Assembly (NCBI GenBank): GCA_000469685.2
Contig: LS997566.1
Coordinates: 38,418,420 to 38,482,419, forward strand
Direction of reading: 5' to 3'
DNA length: 64,000 nucleotides
From: Haemonchus contortus
Taxonomy: Eukaryota > Nematoda > Chromadorea > Rhabditida > Trichostrongylidae
Under the pieces are notes generated by a model. The model was not told the DNA's origin and ran no database searches. It worked only from the letters and a program-made list of their open reading frames with translations. Of the stretch, positions 23,570 to 34,638 are shown piece by piece (positions within the stretch are counted from its first letter, which is position 1; the number at the start of each line of letters is the position of its first letter). Both the position numbers and the translations under genes were made by a program.

Positions 23570-25240
23570 GACCAGAGACTACCATGAAGTCTTCGAATTC
23601 TTCTCCCTAGCATTAATCCCTTGCCGTCGCATGAAGGGATCTGCTGTTTCTGTCAGTTGTCTCCATTTTCTTCTATTTGTTGCATGTTCTATGGCTGATT
23701 CAGCTTCAGCGGGGACGTTATTGATACCCCATTCCCCCACCTTTTTTTGGGATTGAAGACGATTTCCTTGATCCTCGAATTCCATAGCTCCTCTTATCTA
23801 ATGAGTCCGGGGTCTTCTCCCTACGTGTCCATACCATCATAGGAGCCCCTTTCGCATGTTTAGGTGGACAGATGCGATCGAGTGGTCGCCCTAACGTCTG
23901 GGTCTCTGATCCGGTCTAGTCATGCCCAGCCGCATGCCCATCTAAACCTCATGATTTCAGCGGAAATGAGTTCTTTTTCATAGGTTTTCTTACGACCCAG
24001 TACTAGCTGCCGTAAAGCTTCATGGGCCTTACGCTTGTCTGGTACACCTTTCCTTCAAATGCCTCTAGTCCATGCCGCCGTTACCGGCCAGCTCGCCCCC
24101 CCCCAAATATCGAAAGTCCCGCACTCTTTCGATGGCTTCTCGAGGCTCAGCGTTAATCCTCCTTGTACCCCAACCATGGCGTCTAATGTTTCCAAGCCGT
24201 GAGCGGTGCGTGTGGCCGCCCTGCTCCATCATACACTTCGCTGAACAGGGAAATCATATGTTCCGTAACGTTTCGTTCTCGTTCGGCTCACAGTCGACTA
24301 TCGCGCGAGCAGTCTCATCGTGGGAGTAGCAAACCTGACCCTGGTAGTTGTGATGAACCGCCCAATCTCGTGCTTTGCGAGCATCTTCAATATCTTGATT
24401 GGTACCTCGTCTAGATCAGCTATTTTTCCAACCTACATCCTTCCTATTGCTCGACGAACTTCATCCTCTGTCCAAGTGCGATGGGGCCAGTCATCGCCTC
24501 TACCTGTGATCTATTCTCACAATGGAATCATTCGTTCAGAATACGATCGAAGTAATTTTTACAATTGTAGCCAACCTCTCCGGAATTCTTCAGGGTTGTG
24601 CCATCACCGCCTTCACTATTTTGAAGTCCTGAGTGGCCCAATGAGGCGCTTCCGCCAGCCGAAATACGAACTTCTCTCCCATCGAGCTTCTCGTACGAGC
24701 CGTCCATTTCTGTACTCTTTTCCTTTGCAACGGCAGCCTTGACGAGCCTCTTGCAACTTCCGCAAGCAGCAAGACCTCTTGATATTCGCGTCGTCAGCAA
24801 TTGGTTGTAATAGGCTTTCCTCTGTCTCACAATTCGCTGGACTTCATTGCTCCAGAATTCTGTTTCCTTGTTTCCTCCGAATTCACCCCAGGTTTTCCCA
24901 TCTCTGAGCAGTACTTCTGGATCTTTTACACTTTTGAAGAACCATCTTCTTACGGGCATATGATCGATTTCTGTTTGTTTCCTCCCACTGCTGTAGGTTA
25001 TCTTCTGAATTCCCTTTTAGTGAAGGACGTGTTTGTGGTTGCCAGGCCTTCTGCTGTGGCCGGATCGAGTACCCTCTCTCCTTTTTCGTTTCTGGTTCGT
25101 TTTTCTCTTCCCGCGTAAACTTTATAGCCCATTCTCGAAGTGCCAACGTGAGCGCCCAGACCATCCGCTATACTAAGATAGTTCCCTTCCGGAATTGACC
25201 GTGATTCGACCGGTGCTCCAGGTGACACTAAGGCAGAGTC
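23570..25240 (-). mobile_element. RTE-type LINE remnant in unit B intron
   Basis: The clearest RTE fragment in the window. A 144-codon open minus-strand reading at 24528-24959 has the RTE linker signature: WSNEVQRIVRQRKAYYNQL, then CKRLVKAAVAKEKSTEMD, YEKLDGREV and YFDRILNE. A C-terminal remnant at 23590-23760 ends in TNRRKWRQLTETADP. RT core fragments between them are frameshifted. There is no intact endonuclease or RT. It occupies the intron equivalent to that of the unit A remnant. Confidence 0.85.
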
Positions 25241-25744
25241 GTTGAGGCACTATGCTTTGATATGCTCATACCATTTGTCGGATCTTTACACCTTTTCTGA
25301 TTGTCTGGCCTTGCTCCTCTCCAGCGGGTGCCGAAAGCATGAATCCTGAACTGCTGCCGGAGCGAATATTCATTATTACAATACATGAGCCTGATGGAGA
25401 ATCGGACCAACTCGAGTTTAAATGGGTCATTTTGTCTGAAAGTATGCAGATAGGCTGCTTTCACCAGCATCACATTCCTCAAAAACCTTGCGTTTTAGAA
25501 TCGCCTTCGGAAATTATACATCGCGAAGATATTGCTGGAAACGGCGAGTCGAGATGGCTTTGTTCTATTTTTCTACAGTCATCAAACTCAAGCTTATCGA
25601 AGAATTAGAGGCTCAATGGCATAGTTCATGATAAAAATGGTTTCTGAGATTTCCCTATAGTATAAGTCGAGGCTCCCCTTTATACCGTACCTGCCATTAT
25701 CAGGTCGAAAAACATGAATGAATATGGTGCAATAAGGGGTCAGA

Positions 25745-25890
25745 CATTGTACCGTGTGAATGCCACACCCATCGTTGACGAGTTTCAACGGCTTTGCAGA
25801 GGCTGCGCTATCTCAAGAGACTCCCATGTGCAGTTCAAACAACTTGTCATAACCCACGGCGACAGTGAAAAGCAGTTTCGGCGAGCTCGG
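25745..25890. repeat. dispersed repeat, copy 2
   Basis: Contains gacgagtttcaacggctttgcagaggctgcgc, matching copies at 19930 and 26700. This extra copy has no counterpart at the same place in unit A. Confidence 0.55.
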
Positions 25891-26699
25891 CTTGATGAAG
25901 TCATCATGTTGAGCAACGGAAGCAAGTTAAATCTCGTCCAAAAACCCCTTACATGCCCTTCTCGTCACGGTGATCTCGTCAACCTCCCTCCCACTACTTT
26001 CAAAAAGCCTCGAGGGGGCGGATTTTCTTGCTTTGTTCGCTACCGATGTACTCCTCTACATCAACACTTCCGCTTTTCAACCTAGAAAGGGTACCTCAAA
26101 ATTATCACGAACTGTACCTTTAATAACTCGTTACGATATTGGCTCAGTGCTATCAATAGTGGCCATGGATGCATTCAAAAACCTTGAGACCCTAGTCAAA
26201 ACTATTTCCATCACATTCCCTCTGAGGCTGTTTGCTAGACAAAGCTTTTACGCTTGAGTGATAACCCTTACCTGATGGAACACATTTGGACTGAACGGCA
26301 AAGCATGCTGGTACACGTGGACATATTCCTCCAGGCAGGCATGGCGGAACACGTGGGCAAACTACTCGCCCTTGTTGGCAGATGGTGTCGTTGGTACAGT
26401 TCAGCTGGCAACAAGGCGTAATGGCAGGAATAACTAAACATTCTGCACTTGAAATAGTATTATTATATTCTCACTGAACATGTAATATTATACAAAAAAT
26501 AAAAAAGGGTATATAAGTATAGTATATTGTAATATGTTTATGTCAATTTCGATCACAACCTAGACATACCGAAAGTTAAGCACAGTTAGCGATAGAAATG
26601 CTTCATCCAACTAGGACGAACATGTGGCCTCCAGGAATGCCTCATGGGGAACTGCCGAGTCGAAAAAACGGCCTAGGTAGGGCTTAACAAGGGACAGTT

Positions 26700-26850
26700 T
26701 GAAGATCGGCTTCGTTGGCATTCACACCAAAGGCCAGTTTCAAAGGCATTCTAGAGGCTGCGCGATTCACAATGGAGCACACACTCTAGGACCATTTTCG
26801 AACAACTAGTCGTGACCCAGGCGGCAGTGAAAGGTTATTCCGAAAATTTT
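26700..26850. repeat. dispersed repeat, copy 3
   Basis: Unit B counterpart of the 19930 copy, ending just before the foldback insertion. Confidence 0.6.
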
Positions 26851-26909
26851 TAGCTTACTGGAGCGAGTTCCTTGCGCAATGGCTGCTTTCATAGTCCGCC
26901 ACGTGGAGG

Positions 26910-26969
26910 CCCTCATCCTACCTATCACTCTTCGTGGGCGTGCCACGAGGAGTGATAGGGGGATGAGGG
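26910..26969. repeat. 60-bp hairpin in left arm of foldback element
   Basis: ccctcatcc...ggatgaggg with the inner stem tatcactc/gagtgata and gtggcac-type loop pairing. Confidence 0.8.
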
Positions 26970-27484
26970 CGGCAGGAACGCAACAAAATGTACATGCCGT
27001 CCGTGGCAATTTGCCAACTTTTGCGGAGATTCGTTGTAGGACCTCTGTTGGCACGGTGCCACAGCCGTGGCCCCGCCACAACTCCGATCCGCACATTTTT
27101 GGATAGCGAATGAAAGCTTCATTAGAATAGGATAATGAAAGAAGTTGGGGACGTAGATTTCATTTGAAACTAAGAACAAAAGTCGGATGCGGTCGCTCAG
27201 CCTTGCCATGTTCCAATCTTCGGTACCACGACCAAGGTTCATATAGCATCAAGTCGTGTGGTACTCCGAAGAATCCTACTTCGGTTCCGTCTAGCGCATT
27301 ACATAAATGTTACAATAGAACACAATGACAATCTAGTTATGTTGAAACACAACAAAGATGATCTTCTTTAATGATCAAGCACTGCCAGTCTTCTGCTGTT
27401 TTTTCTTGGTAACTACCAAGGATCATCCTCCCATTAAATCTCATATACATGCAAAATACGTGACACGCTCTTAACTAGGGATCC

Positions 27485-27566
27485 CTAAAAAGCCGCAGCC
27501 TCCTGAAGATCTTTCTGCGTCATTGGTGGAAGTTCAGGGCGTTGGATGGAAGCTTGCTTGAGAACA
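27485..27566 (-). other. possible captured terminal exon inside foldback element
   Basis: On the minus strand an acceptor AATTGCAG is followed by a 26-codon reading ending in TAG (VLKQASIQRPELPP, then MTQKDLQEAAAF). The composition is protein-like and the exon form is typical for this genome. I do not recognise the protein. It may be a host gene fragment carried by the element, or chance. Confidence 0.3.
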
Positions 27567-28203
27567 CTGCAATTTAGACATTGAACTCCGTAACCCACAT
27601 CTACCATTGTCGATGTACAAAGCGCAGGTGGTTTCAAATGGGGAAATTTTTATGACATTTGAAATGACGGTGACCATCTCAAATTCATTACCAAGCCCAT
27701 TCCATCACAAACAAAAGCAGTTCAAGACGCTCCGGCAAGAAAAAACCAGATAATTAGGCGACATTGTCTGTTACCTTAACTAGCTACCAAATCCCAACGA
27801 TTGGAAAAGGAGCAAGGTCTTTCTTGGACGATTAGAGCCAACCGTTGTTTCATTAGAATCAATTAAATCACTCGGGTTATTTACAAGATGGCCCTTCCGT
27901 CAACAAGTTCAGTTTCAATGACAAATTTGATGCTATATGAACCTCGGTCGTGGTTACGAAGATTGGAACATGGCAAAGCTGAGCGACCGCATCCGACTTT
28001 TGTTCTTAGTTTCAAATGAAATCTACGTCCCCAACTTCTTTCATTATCCTATTCTAATGAAGCTTTCATTCGCTATCCAAAAATGTGCGGATCGGAGTTG
28101 TGGCGGGGCCACGGCTGTGGCACCGTGCCAACAGAGGTCCTACAACGAATCTCCGCAAAAGTTGGCAAATTGCCACGGACGGCATGTACATTTTGTTGCG
28201 TTC

Positions 28204-28347
28204 GGGCGGCAGACGGTCGGTCGAGGGGTTGAAAACAAAGAAGAACAAGATCAAAAACCAAACAACCAGGGGCTCGTACAAATGGTTTTCGATCTTGTCT
28301 CTCCTTGTTTACAGCCCTTCGAGGGGCTGACCGACCGTCTGCCGCCC
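28204..28347. repeat. 144-bp hairpin in right arm of foldback element
   Basis: Stem gggcggcagacggtcggtcg paired with its complement ending at 28347, plus further pairing inside. It sits at the same place in the arm as the left hairpin but has unrelated sequence. Confidence 0.8.
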
Positions 28348-29684
28348 TCCTCCCCCCTAGCACTGCCTCGTGGCACGCCGGCCGGCCGGCGGCGGACTAT
28401 GAAAACAGCCAATAGTAAAGACTGAGATCTCGTTCGAAAACCATGCGATTTCCGTCAAGGTAATCTCATATAATCCCCTATTATCACTACCCATGGAAAA
28501 CCTTATATTTCGTGATTTCTGCTGGTTTTCTCAGATTCTTTGCTTTCGATGCACTATTGTTCACCATCACTTCCTTTTGTTAATAAAAGAAGGAGCTGAA
28601 AGCAGAGAACATTGTTTATGAAACGTTCTCTCACATGGTCCTCCTGGATTGAACTGAGCAAAGATACCGGCTACGAGAATAGTCGACAGAACTGCAAAAG
28701 GCGAGATTTACTGAATGACAATTACGACTTCAGAGTTTCTGCACCCATTCCGGCGCACCGTTTCTTTTATGATACCTTTGAACCATATGAGGTGCGCAAC
28801 TCCAGTAGTTGTTATTAAATGGCTAGAAAAGTTACTAAGAATTGCAAATGATAATGGATTCTCTCTCGAACCAACCTAACCCCAAAGCGTCTGCGGTTGG
28901 TTTGAAGGAGTCTTGCTCGAAATACCAAAACACTGATATAAACTGTCTGTGAACAGCCTATTCCACATAGAAAAGCCCAAGCGATTCTGAATGAACTAGG
29001 GTACTTCGCATGGGGTGGGTGGCGAGTTACCCTCTGCATGTTGTATATCTAGTACAAGTTAGAAAACCTTAGAAGTAAGAATCTTAATACATCTCTCCCG
29101 CGACCGCAAATTGGAAGCCTCGTTTCAGATAAGCTGCAGGAAAATTTTCAGACATTTCCGCTACTGAGGCGGCTCTGGGAACCCCGTAAACTTCTGAGCT
29201 GAATCGAAACAAACGTACCAGTTAATGGATAGAGCTGAGGTGTTAACTCCATATTTGTAAGATTTGTCTGGACAATGACAGTACCTAACCTACAGCGATT
29301 GCTTTATAGTAATCTACATGTTGTTCTGCCTGCATAAATAACCCTTGTATTATCCGAATCACGCGAAAAATTCATGAAATTCTGAACAAATGTTGCTGTG
29401 TGTAGACACCAAAAATGAACTTTTTATGTGATTTTTGAATAGGCTACTCATAACTGTTTGTTTTCCCTACAAAATGACCTTGTAGGCAACCAATTCAATG
29501 CAAAACTCATTCACTACCGGTTCAATATGGAGAAATCCTCATGTTTTTCACAAGGCCTCTACTTCTGTATGACCACACAGTGCACTATTGCAGGGCTGCA
29601 CAACATCTACACAACAGAGCCATGATGTTATCGCGTTATTTGCTAGAACCCGACCCAATAGAAATTGTACGGACTGAACTAACT

Positions 29685-29910
29685 TAACGCGGTGGTGTAC
29701 TGGCTTGTGGCGCACTAACGCACGCATGGTCTGCGGTTCAATTCTCAACTCGATACCGACACTCGTTTAGGCCGACCAACCCTCCCGTTCCGACCAGGGG
29801 ATAAGAGCAATGGCCTGTACATCGACTGACCACATACAAATTCGATACTCCACTACTATTCTGAATGGAATTCAAATGCGGGAACATCCCTCAGAAGGGG
29901 TTGATCAACG
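29685..29910 (+). mobile_element. tRNA-derived SINE copy (S4, unit B)
   Basis: Duplicate of the copy at 21121. The head GCGGTGGTGTACTGG and B-box-like GGTTCAATTCT are followed by the shared body, with a short internal deletion. Confidence 0.75.
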
Positions 29911-30440
29911 TCAAACACTTCATCCCCTATATCTACTTCTGAATGCCGCATCTGTAGAGTAATGCACACGCACAACAACTAACTACCAAGTTCCCGAATT
30001 GTAGTAGAAGAGCCACCTCAGAGAGGTGGACACCAACTTCCTAGACTTTCAACATTTTGAATAAGTCACATTGGTATATCTCGTAAAAAACAAGATTTTT
30101 TAATCGTTCAACATGACCTGCGTCCAAGTAACAGCATCAAAGAGTTTAAATTTCTGAGTTTAACAGCTACGGACTCCTCGCCGGCTCCGCCAGCTATGGA
30201 TTGTCACTATCGGTTACTTCTATAAGAAGGAATAAATCGAACTTCAACGCCTAAAAACGATCGAAAAATGATCACTTTTTCATCGAAAAATGATCACTTT
30301 TTCGAGTGAGAAGAAGTGAAAAGTAGAAAGCTAGAAGAAAATGGTCTTCGTTGAATAACGAAATAAAAATCAGCGATTTTCTGATTTTCGCAGTTATCTC
30401 ATGTAAACTTTATCAACGTTGAGGCATACTATAATCAATA

Positions 30441-30891
30441 GAATTTTAACAAAAAGCGATAAGAGTCTGGTGCAGGGCAACAATATGATATGGACATCAG
30501 ATATGTGATACCGAAGCTAAGATCGCTGATACTAACAACGGAACGAAAATGACAGATATATAAGCAGTCATACCTTTCCATGAATATCAATATGGTGATG
30601 AGGATTTATAATGTGCGCTCAACTTCCATCTCAGCGAAATGAACCCAAATTCTAAATGGCAGGCCTAAATGCTGAAGAGTGAATACGTATACTCAACAAT
30701 GATTCGAGCTTTCGAATAATAGATTTTTTTCTAATCACACGACAAGTATCACAAAATAGAGTCCACGACATTACTATACAGTAAGGCACAACTGTATATA
30801 GGCTATACTAATTATCAAAAACGCTCATCTGATAACATAGTTTGGTCAAGGCAAGAAGGCAATAGTAACTGTACATGTTCGTAAAGACATT
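30441..30891. other. FAAH 3' flank, no further gene
   Basis: AT-rich sequence between the duplicated unit and the FAAH stop codon. No canonical AATAAA was identified close to the stop. Confidence 0.4.
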
Positions 30892-33800
30892 TCACGGTGA
30901 AACGTTTACAAAACTCTCACTAACTCCATTATTATTCCAAAGTCGTTCAACTTCACTCATGACTCGAAGGCATTTCTCTTCTTCGTAAGGAAGCGTCACT
31001 ACTTGTACAGAAAGCGGTAATCCAACGCTGTTTATAGAAGAATCACGAATATATCGCAGAGCGACATTATATCCTATAAAATTTCATAATAGGAGACGAA
31101 AATTCTAGAAATAAAACTTCGAAAAAGCCCCTCTTACGTACCTACAGGATACTTTGACTCGTCTAGCAAATCTTGGTCATCTTCTGAGGTTACTTTTCCA
31201 GCTGGAACAGCACCTGCAGGGAAATCCAGCAAATTGTAGAGACCTGTATAGGTCGCAGCCGAAGACATACGTGATGGAAAACGGTGCGGGACAGCGGGAA
31301 CTTAAAATAATGAGGGTGGGACGGGAATAAGCCAAATAATGTAATTCGAAATAAAATGAGAGATACACAAGAAGAATCGAATTTAATAGGGAGTGAGGCA
31401 AAATATCAATATTACCGAAAAAATCGACCTACCAGGGAATGTCGGACATATCAGTGCATCTATTCCAAGACTCTTCCAATATTCAGTAAACTGAAACAGA
31501 CTTAAGCTAATCAATCGATTAAGCTGTTAAGCCACTTACCTTGTCGTTATAAGCATCGCACATTTCTTGAGAATAACGTAAATCATCCAAATCAGACACA
31601 TAAGCAGCAGATAACGCCGACAGCTGAGGACTGATCGACTGCAGAATGTATGACGCCACAGATCGTAGCCAGTGGGGGACCTAAGAAGGATTGGAACGAA
31701 TTAGATCGAAGCCCTCACAACTTATCGAACTTTCTGGAACGCTCGACAGACAGAACCACTACCCTTTGATGCTAACAAAAAAATGAAGACCTTCCCTTCT
31801 CACTGGCCTGTAAGATCAGTCTACGAACAAGCAGTGTTTATCTTCTCAGGATCATCCTCTACTAACTAGCCGATTCAGATGGATGAAAGAACTGATCGTA
31901 TTGAACAGTATTAATTTCCTACGGTAACAGTTGAACGCTAACAGATGTCCTTGTTCAAGTACCCCAAAAATAAAATACCAGAACAAAAAAAAAAATGAAA
32001 AAAGCCTAACCATTACACTCACTTTTAGAAGAGTGACGAATTCCTTCAAGTATGGATCGACTATATCGTTATCGTAAAGAGCACGTACATAACGACCGCC
32101 ATCCGGCATCAAGAGCTATAGATAAGAAGATTTCGGTAAACACAGAAAAAAGTAAGCATCGATTTTCAAGGTGGCTCACCTTATACAACAGTTGGACCAT
32201 CTCATCGACGTTAGGAATTTTGAAACGAATTAGTTCATGACCTTCGGCTTTCAATCGTTCTACAGTTTCCAGCAGAACTCTTTTAACACTGAATCAGTTA
32301 TGATTTGATGGGTAAGGAATGAAATCAAAAAAAAAAAACTCTTACCAAGGAACCGCAGGGCAGAATCCATCATCATCGTAGTATCCAATACGTAGTTTAT
32401 CTGTTTTGGCAATCTCCTGGAAAATATGACGAGTAAGCTAGTCTTATTCCATTGGAAAAAAGTGTGCCCATAACCCACAAACCTTCTTGTCTATCGGCAC
32501 TGCGATGGATGTGGGAACAAGCTTGATGTATTCAGGGTTTCCAACAATCGTTTGCAGTAATTCGACTTGCTCTTCGACTGTATGAGTGAAAAAACCAAAA
32601 CTTAATCCGAGACGACCACGTCCAGGAACACCTCCATGGGTATTTTTGACGACTAGACGTTCTGAAACCTTCACTTGCATTTCACTGACTTGGGATTACT
32701 CTTCAAATCAACGGTAACGCTCATTAACAACTGCATCAGAATAGGCAAAAAATCCAAAAGGCGCCTGACAGAACGAACTAACCCTACCTTGCGAAGGTTT
32801 CAACGTCACAAAACCGCAAAATGCAGCTGGAATTCTCAAACTTCCGGCAAGATCACTTCCAATACCAAATGGAGTACCGCCACCAGCAAAAAGTGCACCT
32901 TCACCACCAGAGGATCCTCCAGGTGACCTAAACCTCTGACAAATATATAGCCGTGAGTTCGATTCTGGCAAATCCGATATTCAATACAGACCTGGTCACA
33001 TCAAGTGGGTTTGTGGTGGTACCGTAGACAGAATTAGAGCACACAAATGATAGCAGGGCTTGAGGAACATTAGTGAGAACAAACGGAACCTGCAGGAGAA
33101 CAGATTAATGATGATGGTAGCTAGACCGAAGCGACAGAGGAAAAGACTAAATAACCGGTGGAAATGAGAAGCAGTCAAGACGAACATCATGGGAAGTCGC
33201 GTCTGGACAATTTAGGGAGAAAATGAATCAAGAAAGAAGTTTCAAAAACTGAATTTCGTTTCACATGCAGTGTAGATCTTGATGGAATTATTTTATTAGA
33301 AGCGAAGAGCCTTTGCATACCTCAATGGACAAAAAGAATCACCGCTTTACCCTATCCTACCATGGGATACCCCTCAATGGACCTTCTTTGCTCCGACAAG
33401 AAAAGTCAAAGGGAGGGGAGATTCAAGGAGTTAGACAACAAATCCAACTCACCGCTCCAAGATTGCGTAGGTGAGTTACCATTGTGCATTCTTCAAGTTT
33501 CGGTTGCTCCAGGAACTTTGCCAAACCTAGTGTACAATCGTAGCCAGGCATCTGAAAGTCTCTATCTTTGAAAGAATCAACACTGAAACTTCGGAATGTT
33601 GAAAGAAATTTAGGCCACTCACAAAGAAATTCCCCTTGACACTGAAAGGGATGCCATATAGCGGTGGCTTCTCCTTAACGCCTGACCACATTTTGTCCGC
33701 TTCAGCAGCTGTATCGAATGCCTCCAAAATAGTATAATTCAAATCAGATAGAATAGAAACGATTCCTTCAAAGTACCTCTCTTAGCACTTCAATACAACA

Positions 33801-34638
33801 ATTATTTCTTTCCTGCAACTGCATAGCTTTCCACACATAGGCTTCTAAGGCTTGAACAGCAGTAAGCTCGTCCCGCTGTAGACGATCTGAAAAAGTCGAA
33901 ATATCTATAATAATAAATAAAAGATAAAACCAAAGGTAGTAGCTCACCCCTCAGTTCTAACAAGGTCCATGAAACAATTTGCTTGCGTTTTTCCAACACA
34001 TCGTCACTACTAGTTGCGATACGAGTTTGAAAATCGGCAAATCCTTGCGAACGAGACTTTTCGTTCTTTTCTATTGCCCGCCGGCATTTCGCCTGGGCAC
34101 CCCAAGGCTGAAATTTGTGGAATGTTTACTGTAGAAATACCATGGGGAGTCAGAAATAGTGCAACCCTAGTAAATATGTAGTTATTGAATGCATTATTCG
34201 ATACAAACTAGAACCATAAAAATTTATTTGAACACAGGGTTCAGAAGGAAGAGCGAAGAATAAATTGAAGGGGATAGAGGTTTCCAGATTGCACTACTAC
34301 CCCACAGTTAAACCCTGCTCCTTATCTTTACTCAATGGTACTATGACCAAAATCGATAAGTCAACATTCGCATTTGCATTCCCTAATCATGAAGAGGAAA
34401 GGAAATCACGAACCGGACATCCGTCAAGCTTAGAAATACTCATGCGCTACAAACCACATACACAACACAACACATGAGACTTCGTAAACAACGGGTATAC
34501 CCATTTCCGCGCACGCACCTTAAGGTATAGGAATCGGTAGATAGCCAGCAGCACCAAGTATACCCAAATTGAAGTGTAAACGATACGCTGAGTTGTCCAT
34601 TCTGACAAATGTAGTGGACTCACCAAAATGTTACCCAT
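30892..34638 (-). CDS. fatty acid amide hydrolase-type amidase, 605 aa
   Basis: An amidase-signature serine hydrolase that would cleave N-acylethanolamines and other fatty acid amides to fatty acid and amine at intracellular membranes. Fifteen minus-strand exons: 34519-34638, 33948-34107, 33777-33886, 33623-33721, 33453-33551, 32992-33089, 32788-32927, 32483-32661, 32346-32416, 32180-32288, 32023-32115, 31540-31680, 31433-31490, 31142-31300, 30892-31073. All phases agree and total 1818 nt. Residues 18-39 are a single N-terminal membrane segment ([16 protein letters not shown]), as in FAAH. The triad is Lys159 (GIPFSVKGN), Ser234 ([12 protein letters not shown]) and Ser258 ([12 protein letters not shown]). 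The spacings, 75 and 24 residues, equal those of rat FAAH Lys142/Ser217/Ser241. The LDFPAGAVP motif near the C-terminus is also conserved. The length is slightly above the usual 570-580. An acceptor TTTTGCAG ending at 34673, about 35 nt before the ATG, is a likely trans-splice or UTR splice site. The weakest junction is the acceptor before exon 4 (TTTTGGAG). Confidence 0.93.

Larger units (their letters stand above)
26881..28410. mobile_element. 1.53 kb foldback element with long inverted repeats
   Basis: The ends are GGCTGCTTTCATAGTCCGCC and its inverted partner GGCGGACTATGAAAACAGCC. About 280 bp inside the arms (26968-27245 versus 27935-28205 inverted) is nearly identical, around a 690-bp unique centre. 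Flanks are AAT on both sides (26878-26880 and 28411-28413). The equivalent point in unit A (AAT at 20154-20156) is uninterrupted, so this is an insertion with a 3-bp target duplication. A 3-bp duplication and ends starting GGC would fit a PIF/Harbinger-type non-autonomous element (inference). Open frames in the arms are mirror images of each other, not genes. Confidence 0.8.
22169..28691 (-). pseudogene. paralogue of the two-module cysteine-rich protein (unit B), first exon not intact
   Basis: Five minus-strand exons match unit A with the same phases: 28635-28691, 26272-26433, 22980-23024, 22766-22924, 22169-22305. Module 2 is identical to unit A apart from silent change. Module 1 differs in its second half: unit B has CPRVPACFAVQSKC where unit A has CPRPSCYADKSKC. 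The last exon lacks unit A's stop and reads on for about 32 more residues with three extra Cys before TGA. The counterpart of exon 1 near 28725-28750 lacks the aligned ATG and the GTGAGA donor, and the sequence upstream is unrelated to unit A. Either the gene is dead or it uses another first exon. The downstream exons show no disabling change, so it may still be expressed. Confidence 0.65.
21845..30440. repeat. tandem segmental duplication, unit B
   Basis: The second copy of the unit described at 14565. It is longer because of the 1530-bp foldback element at 26881-28410 and about 450 bp of non-matching sequence at roughly 28750-29200. Confidence 0.85.

Noticed and set aside
26806..28425. Several matching open frames on both strands
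   Set aside because: They are mirror images created by the long inverted repeat arms of the foldback element.
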